Source: an uncultured Clostridia bacterium (lineage in GTDB: Bacteria > Bacillota > Clostridia > Saccharofermentanales > Saccharofermentanaceae). From it: a DNA stretch of 26,093 nucleotides. The stretch spans positions 1-26,093 of the forward strand of contig CALEFT010000019.1 in the NCBI GenBank assembly GCA_937876985.1. Direction: 5' to 3'. The notes under the pieces are model-generated. The model did not search any database, was not told where the DNA came from, and was given only the letters and a program-made list of their open reading frames with translations. Shown piece by piece: positions 1 through 7,938 of this stretch (the stretch's first letter is position 1; each line of letters starts with the position of its first letter). Position numbers and translations under genes: made by a program.

Positions 1-44
1 TGCTATAGCACCCATATATACAGATACTATATCAAACGATAGTC

Positions 45-73
45 ATTATACTAGTATAAAAAGATGCTGTCAA
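45..73 (-). promoter_or_regulatory. Perfect-consensus sigma-A promoter pointing off the left edge
   Basis: On the minus strand TTGACA (68-73) and TATAAT (45-50) are separated by exactly 17 bases, matching the consensus fully. Transcription would start near position 38 and run leftward out of the window, so the gene it serves is not visible. The -35 hexamer lies inside one arm of the inverted repeat at 64-93, so a protein bound to the repeat could block or recruit polymerase. Confidence 0.75.
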
Positions 74-93
74 GTATTTTTTCTTGACAGCAT
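57..93 (-). terminator. Inverted repeat, terminator-like and/or operator
   Basis: Perfect 11-bp arms (atgctgtcaag at 64-74, cttgacagcat at 83-93) flank an 8-base loop. On the minus strand the hairpin is followed by CTTTTTATAC, so it can act as the intrinsic terminator of the small-gene cluster to its right. The same repeat carries the -35 box of the leftward promoter, so it could instead be an operator. The sequence does not decide between the two. Confidence 0.6.
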
Positions 94-96
94 AAA

Positions 97-438
97 TTAA
101 TTATTATATTTTGTTATCAGTTTCTGATAACAAAATCCAGTTGGAATAGATTTATAACGTAGCAATGCTGCTAACAAATGCGACTTAGCAAAACAAATTC
201 CATGTCTTGCTTCTAAAACTTCTGATGCAGAACAAGTTAAAATATCTTCATTTATATCTGCTGAATGCGAAATGCTATCTCTTACATATTCATATGCTTT
301 TTTAATGTACTCCACTTCATTACTCGCCCCTTGATACAATGCATCTGCAAGCTGCATTATATTTTCGTTTCCGTAATTAATTACATTATCTTCTTTTAAA
401 TATTCATCTATGTTTTCTGTAAACAAGATTATATTCAT
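97..438 (-). pseudogene. Truncated transglutaminase-like protein (N-terminal part)
   Basis: The protein of about 113 residues resembles the N-terminal half of transglutaminase-like (papain-fold) proteins of Clostridia. The segment with SASEVL, then GICFAKSHLLAALLR, then GFCYQKL is typical and carries the likely nucleophile Cys. The frame stops within a few residues of GFCYQ, so the region that should hold the catalytic His and Asp is absent and the product is very probably inactive. The start is set at the ATG ending at 438 because GGAGG lies 8 bases upstream; an upstream in-frame extension to 492 has no such support. The stop lies beside a perfect 13-bp inverted repeat and a strong promoter for another gene, which suggests the C-terminal half was lost by rearrangement. 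A short functional protein cannot be excluded. Confidence 0.65.
108..136. repeat. Perfect 13-bp inverted repeat overlapping the 3' end of the truncated gene
   Basis: Arms attttgttatcag (108-120) and ctgataacaaaat (124-136) are perfect complements around the loop ttt. The repeat covers the last codons of the transglutaminase-like remnant. No T-run follows directly on either strand, so it is not a standard terminator. It may be an operator or a rearrangement scar. Confidence 0.7.
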
Positions 439-518
439 AATAGTTCCTCCGTCAAATTCAAATTCGTCTCTCAGCAAAACACACGGGCTCACTGAAATTT
501 CACGTTGCTTTTATTGTT

Positions 519-980
519 TTAAGCTTTTGTATTTTTCTTCATTAAATCATAACAAAGCACATCTTCATTAGCTGTTACAATTTTATGGGATACAATAATT
601 ATATAACCTCTTTTTCTATAAATATCTTTCGCTGGTAACGAGGAATCTAAAATTATATCTGCATATTTATCTGCTATTTTTTTCTCAGCAAAATCTAAGA
701 GTTGCTTTCCAACTCCTTTGCGTTGATGTTGAGGTAATACAAATAATCTGCATATTTCATTTTCCTTAATAGTAACCGTTCCAAGTGTTTCTTCTCCATC
801 TATTATCAAATAAACAATATCTGCTAAAATATCCTTTGTAATGTTTTCGCTATTATGGTGTTCAAGAAAAAAATCAACTACACCTCTTGGATAATAGTGA
901 GGATAAATCTCCTTTATTGTTTCATGTGTTATTAATTTTACATCCTCAAAGTTTTCTATTTTCGCCTTTTTAATATTCAT
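519..980 (-). CDS. GNAT-family N-acetyltransferase
   Basis: This 153-residue protein fits a single-domain GNAT acetyltransferase, which moves an acetyl group from acetyl-CoA to an amine. The acetyl-CoA binding motif A is seen as RLFVLPQHQRKGVGKQLL at about residues 78-95, following strands with GEETLGTVTI. The C-terminal part (KDIYRKRGYIII) matches the usual end of the fold. The start is supported by GGAGGAG 6 bases upstream. Length and motif order are normal and the gene looks intact. The substrate cannot be told from sequence; close relatives range from small-molecule detoxification to ribosomal protein acetylation. It lies between a small membrane protein gene and the truncated transglutaminase-like gene, and all three share a similar leader just before the ribosome binding site. 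Confidence 0.85.
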   Translation of the reverse strand: MNIKKAKIENFEDVKLITHETIKEIYPHYYPRGVVDFFLEHHNSENITKDILADIVYLIIDGEETLGTVTIKENEICRLFVLPQHQRKGVGKQLLDFAEKKIADKYADIILDSSLPAKDIYRKRGYIIIVSHKIVTANEDVLCYDLMKKNTKA

Positions 981-1045
981 GCATACTCCTCCACCAACTT
1001 CAAATTCTTGCGTGATTTCAACTCTTCACAAAATTGGGATTTATG

Positions 1046-1339
1046 TTATTGAAACCAAATAGGACCAACAATAAATATTCCCCAAAAGAAAAAAGTAATA
1101 GCAACAAATGCTTCAGAAATCAACCAGTAAATTATTTTGGATTTTCTTACTGTGAGAGGACGAATACAATAAATCAGTATGACTATAATCTGCAAAAGGA
1201 TAAATAAGATAGTTTCTTCTACTGCCGGAGATACCAAAAAGTCAGCAGCACCCTTAGCGCTTCCTTTCCCTATAAGCCAAAGGTTTGCAGTTAAAAAAGC
1301 TGCAAATGAAAGAATCAGCTTAACACTCAGTTTTCTCAT
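1046..1339 (-). CDS. Small membrane protein, unknown function
   Basis: This protein of about 97 residues is mostly hydrophobic with roughly three membrane segments: near the N-terminus (LILSFAAFLTANLWLIG), in the middle (ETILFILLQIIVILIYCI) and at the C-terminus (LISEAFVAITFFFWGIFIVG). I do not recognise a family. The ATG ending at 1339 is preferred over one five codons upstream because GGAG then sits at normal distance and the leader aligns with those of the next two genes. It begins only about 40 bases after the RNase J stop codon, so it may be co-transcribed with it. No catalytic motif is visible. Confidence 0.6.
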   Translation of the reverse strand: MRKLSVKLILSFAAFLTANLWLIGKGSAKGAADFLVSPAVEETILFILLQIIVILIYCIRPLTVRKSKIIYWLISEAFVAITFFFWGIFIVGPIWFQ

Positions 1340-1378
1340 ATTACTCATCTCCATAAATTCAAATCTTCCTTTCAGTTA

Positions 1379-3118
1379 TTACAAGCGAGTCACATTTACA
1401 AGAATCATTGGATGACGCTTTGTTTTGTCAAATAAGTGATTCTTGATTGCGTCGCGGAACTGACGAGATATGCAATATTCCTCTAGTGTCTGATTGGCCT
1501 TACGCTTAGAATCAGTTGTGAGCAGTGCCATTGCCTTTGCACCACAGCCACCGTGGATGTCAGCCTTCTCGTCCTCATAAATAAAGCCGATAGATGTTAC
1601 TACTGGGGGCGCAACAAGAGCTTCATTCTTGTCTACTACGACAGAAATTGCAACACAACCATCTGATGCTAGACTCTTACGCTCTGTGAAGACACGATTT
1701 GAGATGTCTCCACTTGTATTTCCGTCAATTAACACTGCTTGCGCTGGAACCTGATCTATTACTCTTGCGCTACTATTTATAACCTTGTTGTTAGCACCAA
1801 GAGTAGCAGAAATCTCAAAGACATCTCCGTTATTTAAGATGAATGTGTTCTCTGGTAAAGTTCCAAGTTCCTGTGCCATCTTCGCGTGCTTATATAGCAT
1901 ACGGTATTCTCCGTGCACCGGAATGAAATATGTTGGCTTTATCAAGTTGTGCATGAGCTTAAGCTCATTTGCATAGGCGTGTCCAGAGACATGTACGTCT
2001 GCTAGAGACTCGTAGATTACATGTGCACCCTTGCGGAAAAGCTCGTTGATTACACGATAAATCGGCTTCTCGTTGCCAGGGATTGGGTGTGCAGAAATGA
2101 TAACTGTATCACCCTCCTGAATCTCCACCGAACGATGCGAAGCATAAGCCATTCTTGACAAAGCACTCATTGGTTCTGCCTGGCTTCCAGTTGTCAGGAT
2201 TACTACTTCGTTTGGTGGATAATTGTCAATTTCTTCGATGTCGATTAGCGTATCTTCCTTCATCTCGATATAACCAAGAGAGTTTGCGATATTAAAGACA
2301 TTTACCATGCTTCTACCAGATAGACAGATGTGCTTTCCATACATCTCGGCAGCTGTAAAAATCTGCTGCATTCTGTGAACGTGGCTCGAGAAAGTTGCTA
2401 CGATAATACGGCCTGGTGTCTCTTGGAAAATCTTCTGGAAGCTCTTGCCTACATGATTTTCGGAAGGGGATACTCCAGGGATCTCGATGTTTGTACTCTC
2501 GCACATGAATAGGAGCACACCCTCCTTGCCAAGCTCGCCGAAGCGCTGAAGGTTGATTGTCTTGCCGTTGATTGGAGTGTAGTCAACCTTGAAGTCTCCC
2601 GAGTGAATGATTACGCCAAGTGGAGTGTGAATTGCAAGCGCGTAGGAGTCTGCGATAGAGTGATTTACGCGAATGAATTCGACGAAGAAATTCTTGCCGG
2701 CCTTGATCATCTCGCCGTTTTTGCAAGCCATCATGGAGATTCCAGCAAGGCTAACGCCCTTATCAGAAAGCTTGTGTCGAACGAGCTCAATAGTTAGCTT
2801 TCCGCCATAGATAGGGCACTTCAAATCCTGCATCAAATATGGTAGCGAGCCGATGTGGTCTTCGTGTCCGTGCGTCAAGAAAATGCCTCTAACGCGGTCG
2901 CGGTTCTTGAGCACATATTCAAAATCCGGAATTACTGCGTCAACGCCAGGCATCGTCTCTTCTGCAAACGCCATTCCAACATCGACGATAATTATGTCGT
3001 TGCCCATCTCGAACGCGGTCATATTCTTACCAATCTCGCAAAGTCCGCCAAGCGGAATCACGCGTAGTTTCAAGTCGTTATTTGTATCGGCTACTGCCGC
3101 TGTTTTGTCTTTTGCCAT
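1379..3118 (-). CDS. rnj: Ribonuclease J
   Basis: This 579-residue protein matches ribonuclease J, the metallo-beta-lactamase/beta-CASP RNase that degrades and matures mRNA and rRNA in Firmicutes with 5'-to-3' exonuclease and endonuclease activity. The zinc-binding motif HGHEDH is at residues 83-88, with GDFKVD further on. The beta-CASP segment follows (FSSHVHRMQQI, TTGSQAEPMSAL), then SGHAYANELKLM and PVHGEYRML. The length is close to the usual 555 or so, with a short charged N-terminal extension before VIPLGGLGEIG-like sequence (here IPLGGLCEIG). The ribosome binding site is GAGAGG. A copy of the GATGCTTTTCGAG word lies in its leader, ending only 13 bases before the start codon. Whether it corresponds to J1 or J2 cannot be decided. 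Confidence 0.95.
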   Translation of the reverse strand: MAKDKTAAVADTNNDLKLRVIPLGGLCEIGKNMTAFEMGNDIIIVDVGMAFAEETMPGVDAVIPDFEYVLKNRDRVRGIFLTHGHEDHIGSLPYLMQDLKCPIYGGKLTIELVRHKLSDKGVSLAGISMMACKNGEMIKAGKNFFVEFIRVNHSIADSYALAIHTPLGVIIHSGDFKVDYTPINGKTINLQRFGELGKEGVLLFMCESTNIEIPGVSPSENHVGKSFQKIFQETPGRIIVATFSSHVHRMQQIFTAAEMYGKHICLSGRSMVNVFNIANSLGYIEMKEDTLIDIEEIDNYPPNEVVILTTGSQAEPMSALSRMAYASHRSVEIQEGDTVIISAHPIPGNEKPIYRVINELFRKGAHVIYESLADVHVSGHAYANELKLMHNLIKPTYFIPVHGEYRMLYKHAKMAQELGTLPENTFILNNGDVFEISATLGANNKVINSSARVIDQVPAQAVLIDGNTSGDISNRVFTERKSLASDGCVAISVVVDKNEALVAPPVVTSIGFIYEDEKADIHGGCGAKAMALLTTDSKRKANQTLEEYCISRQFRDAIKNHLFDKTKRHPMILVNVTRL

Positions 3119-3131
3119 AAAGCCTCTCTTT

Positions 3132-3145
3132 CTCGAAAAGCATCC
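3132..3145 (-). repeat. GATGCTTTTCGAG intergenic motif, copy 1
   Basis: On the minus strand it reads GGATGCTTTTCGAG, followed by AAAGAGAGG that forms the RNase J ribosome binding site. It lies between the stop codon of the 3D-domain gene and the RNase J start, a boundary with no clear intrinsic terminator. Confidence 0.75.
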
Positions 3146-3250
3146 GCCACACTTACTATACTTGGTTCAAATGCCTTCCTGCTATATATAGTCATTTTTA
3201 ATTTGTTTCTCCGAGCTTAATGTCGGATATATTTATGTAGTCTTCCTACA

Positions 3251-4315
3251 TTAATTTACAACATAAACATTACGCGATGTAGTTCCAATCGCATATGGAT
3301 CGTCTGCATAGATATCGATGTGGCTTCCGATTACTGCACCACCTCTATCTTCTACTGTATAATATCCATCTCCTCCGAGCGGATCATTTTCGACATAGAT
3401 TGTCGTTCCTGCTGGGAACACACTCCAATCCGCTGCACATGTTCTTCCCTGAGTGCAGGTTGTGCCTGTCGCAGTTGTTACACTATAGCTTCCGTCGCCA
3501 AGTGGCTGTGGACCATAGAATGTAATTGTACAGCTTCCATAGAAAGTCATTCCTTCTGGAGCCGAACCGCCATTATTACCAGTATCACCACTTCCGCCGT
3601 TGCCGCCACCATTGTCGCCACCATTGTCGCCGCTTGAAGCTGGTGCTGATGTTGGTGTCGGAACAGGTGTCGCTGTCGCAATTGGAGTATTCTGTGTAAG
3701 AGAGCACAGTACATAGTTATCGTTATACGTATGATACCAACCGTTAGATGTAACGCCGATTACATCGATTGCAGAGCCTGCTTCGATTGTCTTTACTAGC
3801 GAATACTCTGTACCTGGGCCAGAGCGAACATTAAGTGTCGTCATCGCATAGACGACTGTATATAACTCCTCTTCTTCAAATGCTGGAGCAGTAGTCGTAG
3901 TAGCCGTTGTAGTAGCAGCTGTTGTCGTAGCAGTCGTCTCTTCTGTTGTTTGAAGAGTTGTGTCCATTGTCTCTGCTGTCTCGCTTACAGAAGCATCTTG
4001 TGCAAGCTCACTTCCTGTGGTAGCGCTTGTCATATCTTGGAAAGCATCCGTAATCAAAACTGATGGAGCAATAGCGCCCTCGTCTTGGCTACTCATAGTT
4101 GTAGTATCAAGAGAAGCAAGCTCGCTTGCCTCTTGAAGCTGTCTAGCAATTTCTGCATCACGTGCTGCCTTGTGAGCCTTAGATTGTGTATCAATAATTG
4201 TGCTTACTGCTAGAACAGAAAAAGCGCATGTCAAAAGAATTACGCCAACAGATATAGCGACGCGTAGCTTCTCTTTGTTCATTTTGTATCTTGCATTAAG
4301 CCCAATAAACTTCAT
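3251..4315 (-). CDS. SH3b and 3D-domain secreted or membrane-anchored cell-wall protein
   Basis: This protein of about 354 residues has a hydrophobic anchor or uncleaved signal near residues 18-40 and a Thr/Ala-rich stalk to about residue 145. A bacterial SH3 domain follows (LNVRSGPGTEYSLVKTIEAG), then a Pro/Thr linker and a Gly/Asn/Asp-rich linker. The C-terminal 3D domain is a double-psi beta-barrel related to the MltA catalytic domain. Its three conserved Asp positions are seen in CAADWSVFP, TVEDRGG and HIDIY. Such proteins bind and probably cleave peptidoglycan outside the membrane. The ATG ending at 4315 is preferred over the preceding TTG because AGGAG sits 6-7 bases upstream. The gene has its own extended -10 promoter and is likely transcribed alone. 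Confidence 0.85.
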   Translation of the reverse strand: MKFIGLNARYKMNKEKLRVAISVGVILLTCAFSVLAVSTIIDTQSKAHKAARDAEIARQLQEASELASLDTTTMSSQDEGAIAPSVLITDAFQDMTSATTGSELAQDASVSETAETMDTTLQTTEETTATTTAATTTATTTTAPAFEEEELYTVVYAMTTLNVRSGPGTEYSLVKTIEAGSAIDVIGVTSNGWYHTYNDNYVLCSLTQNTPIATATPVPTPTSAPASSGDNGGDNGGGNGGSGDTGNNGGSAPEGMTFYGSCTITFYGPQPLGDGSYSVTTATGTTCTQGRTCAADWSVFPAGTTIYVENDPLGGDGYYTVEDRGGAVIGSHIDIYADDPYAIGTTSRNVYVVN

Positions 4316-4370
4316 CAATATCTCCTTTTATTCATATGCCAGATGTCATAAGCTCATAATGAGATATGAT

Positions 4371-4379
4371 ATTATACCA
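4371..4379 (-). promoter_or_regulatory. Extended -10 promoter of the 3D-domain gene
   Basis: On the minus strand TGGTATAAT gives a perfect -10 box with the TGn extension. No good -35 box lies 17 bases upstream, as is common for extended -10 promoters. The expected start gives a leader of about 50 bases. Confidence 0.6.
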
Positions 4380-4448
4380 CATAGCATTTGTCTTCTTTAT
4401 GGCAAAAGCAATGCATTTGTGTTAAGGCTCAAAGGAATTGATAAACTT

Positions 4449-4461
4449 GATGCTTTTCGAG
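4449..4461 (+). repeat. GATGCTTTTCGAG intergenic motif, copy 2
   Basis: Exact GATGCTTTTCGAG on the plus strand, 6 bases from the stop codon of the solute-binding lipoprotein gene and about 70 bases upstream of the 3D-gene -10 box. No intrinsic terminator is seen at this boundary. Confidence 0.75.
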
Positions 4462-4466
4462 GTGGG

Positions 4467-6809
4467 CTAGTAATTTTCTGCCGCGTACACTTCAAGACGC
4501 GCGACAATTACAGACGCGATTTCTTCTGCGACTCTACCCTGCACCATTCCGGTCTCTATCTCTTCTGTGATGATATCCTGTACACCCCAGTCATAAGGAC
4601 GGACAGAATCAGCAGAGTACAAAGCCTCAAGATAGCCGCTAACAACATCCTCCGAAAGCGTCAGAATGTTTACCTCATATTCCTCTGGATTAGGGCCAGT
4701 CATCACCGTTTCAAAACTAACTCCAGCACCATATAGACAGAAATCTTCTTCTGGAATATCTTCAGGATTTGCCATATACCAAGCAGCAGTTCTCATTGCG
4801 TGATCATTTACTGGAATCATAGAAGAAGAAATTGCACGCGTCTGCACCTCGCTCGAAAACATCATCGCCACAAAGTCTGCACAAGCTTCTGGCTTTGTCG
4901 TAGAAGACGAAATTGCCATTAGTCCTTGCGCATCGATGGTATGGACAGAGTCATAAATAGATGGATATCCAATATAAACAGGAAGCTCACCAAAACTACA
5001 ATTAAGCGAATAGTAATCTGCGATTCGATTCATATAGATATTGCTTTCAATCGCAATTTCGTTTACTTCTTCAATATCTGAGTAACCATTAGCTTCTATG
5101 AGAGCCCACAACTCATCATAGCTCAAGCCCTCGTCTAGTGCTAAGCGAACTACCATAGTAATATTTTCTAATGTCAAAGCATCATTATGATAAAGCTCTC
5201 CTAGATTATAAGAAAGCGCATTGTAGCAAATATTCGTAGAGCGTTCTGTGCTACTAAATAACTGCTGATCTCCATAAAGCTGTGGCATATCGTACAAGGA
5301 AACCTCGCTAGAATCAAACTGCGAGCTTCTTCCCCAATATCCGAGAAGACCATATCCACCAAAAACCTGATAGATTGGTAGTCCTGCTACATCTGCCTCG
5401 GATACCACGTAGTTATTCTCATCAGCAGTAGGCGCACTACTCATAGCCGTATTGATGCTACTTGTATCAACAATATTTTCGCCAAAGAAAATATTAATAA
5501 CATTCGGCGAGAGCTCTTCTAAGTCAAAGTATTCCGACTCAAGCAAATAAGGTGCCATGTCTAATACCATTCCATTCTCGCCCCAATATTGATAATCGAA
5601 GCCATCTCCATAGAAAATATCTGGAGTGTTTCCATTTTGATAATCGGTCAAAATATCTAGGTAAGCTTGATTTGCCTCCTCTGGCACAGAGAAATCTACA
5701 TCACTAGCAATCTCCTCAATGACCACAAGGTAATCTGACTGAGTTTTATTATACTCATACATAACTGAGCGAAGCAGAGGATCCCACGCAATATAAATTC
5801 CCTGAATCTTTATCTGCTCTCTCTCGCTCAAATTCAAAGTGTCGTCAGGGTAAATAAACACTAGTTCCGACACAGAACCAAACGGACTATAACCGTCACT
5901 AGAATATGGAATGTAGAAAGTCTCATCATCAATTTTATTAAAGTTAAGCATAGCCCCACCAAAATCTACAGTAGGCGGACTTTCTAATACATAATCAAGA
6001 TTTACCAAGGCATCAAGAGACATGGTCTCTGGGTTAACCTCATAAACTCTTCGCGCACTTCTATCTGTGATACAAGAAGCATCCAAGGTTCCGTTTCCAA
6101 ACGATAGCACATCTTCTGTAGCATCATCAAAGAATCCACAAGAAAGTGTCGTCATCGTCTCCAAATCTAACTCGTAAATACTCAGAAAATCGAATCCATA
6201 AATCTTCCCATCTTCCTCGAAAAACTGCGCAATCGGAGTATCAATCTTCCCTACTCTTTCCAAATTCTCATCAAGCACGTATACGCCTTCACCAGACGCT
6301 ACTAATATTCGAATATTTCCACCTTCATCTTCATATATGAAAAAATCCTGCGCCTCGACTCCAGAAAGAACTTCGGCAGAGGCTTCTTGGAGAAGATTTC
6401 CTTCATAATCAAAGAAGCCTAATACTGCCTCATATGGATCGAAACGAAATGCACATGCCACAAACTTGGTATCATCAATAGCCACAGCACATGATATGCT
6501 ATCGTAATCTACATCAAATTCTTTGATAACACCATCTTTATCAAACAATGCACATGTGAGAATATTTTGTTCACTAGAAAAATCTGGAACTAACAAATAC
6601 TGTCCATCACTAACTTCGGATACTAAAGGAGAAAAGAAGTCAATATCAAATCTAATAGAAGTAGAATTATAGTTTCTTGTAAGTGTATCTATCTCATCAG
6701 CAGGCAAAGTAGTCTCTTCGCTTTCTTTCTTATTACATGAAGAAACTAGAAATACTGAGCAAATCATTATTACCACTAACAGACTAGCAATCATTCTCCT
6801 CATACGCAT
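4467..6809 (-). CDS. Large lipoprotein: propeller-like N-terminal part plus solute-binding-protein-like C-terminal part
   Basis: This 780-residue protein has a lipoprotein signal with the lipobox LVSSC (Cys25). Residues of about 45-330 contain repeated strand-turn units such as LFDKDGVI, FFDYEGNL and VLDENLERVG, which suggest a beta-propeller-like fold. From about residue 340 it resembles ABC extracellular solute-binding proteins of the sugar-binding type (VMYEYNKTQSDYLV, then TPDIFYGDGFDYQYWGENG, then SSSTTKPEACADFVAMMFS). It would sit on the outer face of the membrane. No matching sugar-type permease is encoded nearby; the upstream nucleoside ABC genes belong to another transporter class and end in a terminator. 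The start is set by AGGAGG 7-8 bases upstream. The ligand is unknown, and it may be a sensor or partner protein rather than a transport subunit. Confidence 0.7.
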   Translation of the reverse strand: MRMRRMIASLLVVIMICSVFLVSSCNKKESEETTLPADEIDTLTRNYNSTSIRFDIDFFSPLVSEVSDGQYLLVPDFSSEQNILTCALFDKDGVIKEFDVDYDSISCAVAIDDTKFVACAFRFDPYEAVLGFFDYEGNLLQEASAEVLSGVEAQDFFIYEDEGGNIRILVASGEGVYVLDENLERVGKIDTPIAQFFEEDGKIYGFDFLSIYELDLETMTTLSCGFFDDATEDVLSFGNGTLDASCITDRSARRVYEVNPETMSLDALVNLDYVLESPPTVDFGGAMLNFNKIDDETFYIPYSSDGYSPFGSVSELVFIYPDDTLNLSEREQIKIQGIYIAWDPLLRSVMYEYNKTQSDYLVVIEEIASDVDFSVPEEANQAYLDILTDYQNGNTPDIFYGDGFDYQYWGENGMVLDMAPYLLESEYFDLEELSPNVINIFFGENIVDTSSINTAMSSAPTADENNYVVSEADVAGLPIYQVFGGYGLLGYWGRSSQFDSSEVSLYDMPQLYGDQQLFSSTERSTNICYNALSYNLGELYHNDALTLENITMVVRLALDEGLSYDELWALIEANGYSDIEEVNEIAIESNIYMNRIADYYSLNCSFGELPVYIGYPSIYDSVHTIDAQGLMAISSSTTKPEACADFVAMMFSSEVQTRAISSSMIPVNDHAMRTAAWYMANPEDIPEEDFCLYGAGVSFETVMTGPNPEEYEVNILTLSEDVVSGYLEALYSADSVRPYDWGVQDIITEEIETGMVQGRVAEEIASVIVARLEVYAAENY

Positions 6810-6875
6810 AGATACACCTCCTCTAGTTTACCTTTCACATTAATTATATTCATACTATGCATCAATAATGCATAC

Positions 6876-6907
6876 AAAACACCCTCGAAGCAAAATCTTC
6901 AAGGGTG
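6876..6907 (-). terminator. Intrinsic terminator of the nucleoside ABC transporter operon
   Basis: On the minus strand an 11-bp stem (CACCCTTGAAG with CTTCGAGGGTG, including one GU pair) with a 6-base loop is followed by TTTTGT. It lies about 30 bases after the stop codon of the second permease gene. Confidence 0.8.
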
Positions 6908-6935
6908 CAAAATTTGTATTGTAAATATTATAGCC

Positions 6936-7937
6936 TTATCTATCCTCACGATAGTAATTTACGCCGATAGCAGCTGGCTCATTCGAATGCTTATTCTTGC
7001 GAACAGAGTCGAAGATAAGAACTAGAAGCGTGATGATAAATGGTAGTGCTGAGAAGAAGTGCGATGGAATCTTACCTAAGAAACCAAGCACTGTTGGGAA
7101 TGCAGTTGCAAGAGAACCGTTGTAATTTCTAAGTGTATTAAAGAAACCAAATACAAATGTTCCAAGAATTGCCTTCGCAGGATTCCAGTTAGCGAAGATT
7201 ACAAGAGCTATTGCAATCCAGCCATAACCATTGATCCAACAGTTCGAACCCTCGAAAGAACCACTCATGTTGAAAGCCATGTATAGACCACCAACACCCA
7301 TGATTCCTGAACCTACCATAATATGGATATATTTATTGAGGTTTACATTGATTCCTAGTGAGTCTGCGGCTGCTGGATTTTCGCCGATGGCGCGTACTCG
7401 CATGCCAAACTTTGTCTTAGAAAGATATACATACATCAAGATAGCAAGTGCAATTCCAAAATACACAAGGAAGCTTTGCGAGAAGAAAATCTTGCCGATG
7501 AATGGGATGTCAGATAGTGGTCCTAGATCAAGCTCATTAGTTGCCTTCACAAGATTAGGATGGTCTGTGAAGTTTGGCCACTTGCCAGAGTTTGTAAGTC
7601 CATTTCCAACGAAGTAATACATCGCGATACCAAAGGTTGTAATCGTAAGTCCTGTTACATTCTGATTTGCCTGAAGGCTAACTGTCATAAATGCGAAGAA
7701 TGCTCCGACTAACGAGGCCACAAGGAATGCTACCAAGACACCTACGAATAGATTGTCTGTGCTACAAGCAGCGATATATCCAAAAATCGCGCCAATTGCC
7801 ATTGTGCCCTCTACACCAAGGTTCAAGGAACCTGACTTCTCTGTCAAAATCTCGCCACATGTTCCATAAAGAAGCGGAATATTATAAACAATTATCGCTG
7901 CCAAGAAATTAGCAACTATCAATAATGAATCGTTCAT
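6936..7937 (-). CDS. ABC transporter permease, BMP/nucleoside type (NupQ-like)
   Basis: This 333-residue membrane protein belongs to the branched-chain-type permease family used by BMP-dependent nucleoside transporters. The pattern LTEKSGSLNLGVEGTM near residue 32, many hydrophobic segments and the cytoplasmic loop GMRVRAIGENPAAADSLGI, which contacts the ATPase, are all typical. It corresponds to NupQ/YufQ of Bacillus subtilis by family and gene order. It is the last gene of the transporter operon. Its start codon follows the preceding gene's stop codon by one base, with the ribosome binding site inside the end of that gene, so translation is probably coupled. Confidence 0.9.
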   Translation of the reverse strand: MNDSLLIVANFLAAIIVYNIPLLYGTCGEILTEKSGSLNLGVEGTMAIGAIFGYIAACSTDNLFVGVLVAFLVASLVGAFFAFMTVSLQANQNVTGLTITTFGIAMYYFVGNGLTNSGKWPNFTDHPNLVKATNELDLGPLSDIPFIGKIFFSQSFLVYFGIALAILMYVYLSKTKFGMRVRAIGENPAAADSLGINVNLNKYIHIMVGSGIMGVGGLYMAFNMSGSFEGSNCWINGYGWIAIALVIFANWNPAKAILGTFVFGFFNTLRNYNGSLATAFPTVLGFLGKIPSHFFSALPFIITLLVLIFDSVRKNKHSNEPAAIGVNYYREDR

Positions 7938-7938
7938 T

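Noticed and set aside
439..1378. Integron-like gene cassette array for the three small genes at the left.
   Set aside because: Gene order and short gaps are suggestive, but I found no attC-type core sites (no paired RYYYAAC and GTTRRRY) in the gaps, and no integrase gene.
4200..4736. Long open frame on the plus strand across the 3D-gene promoter.
   Set aside because: It runs antisense to two well-supported genes and through their promoter and the recurring motif, has no ribosome binding site and no recognisable protein features.
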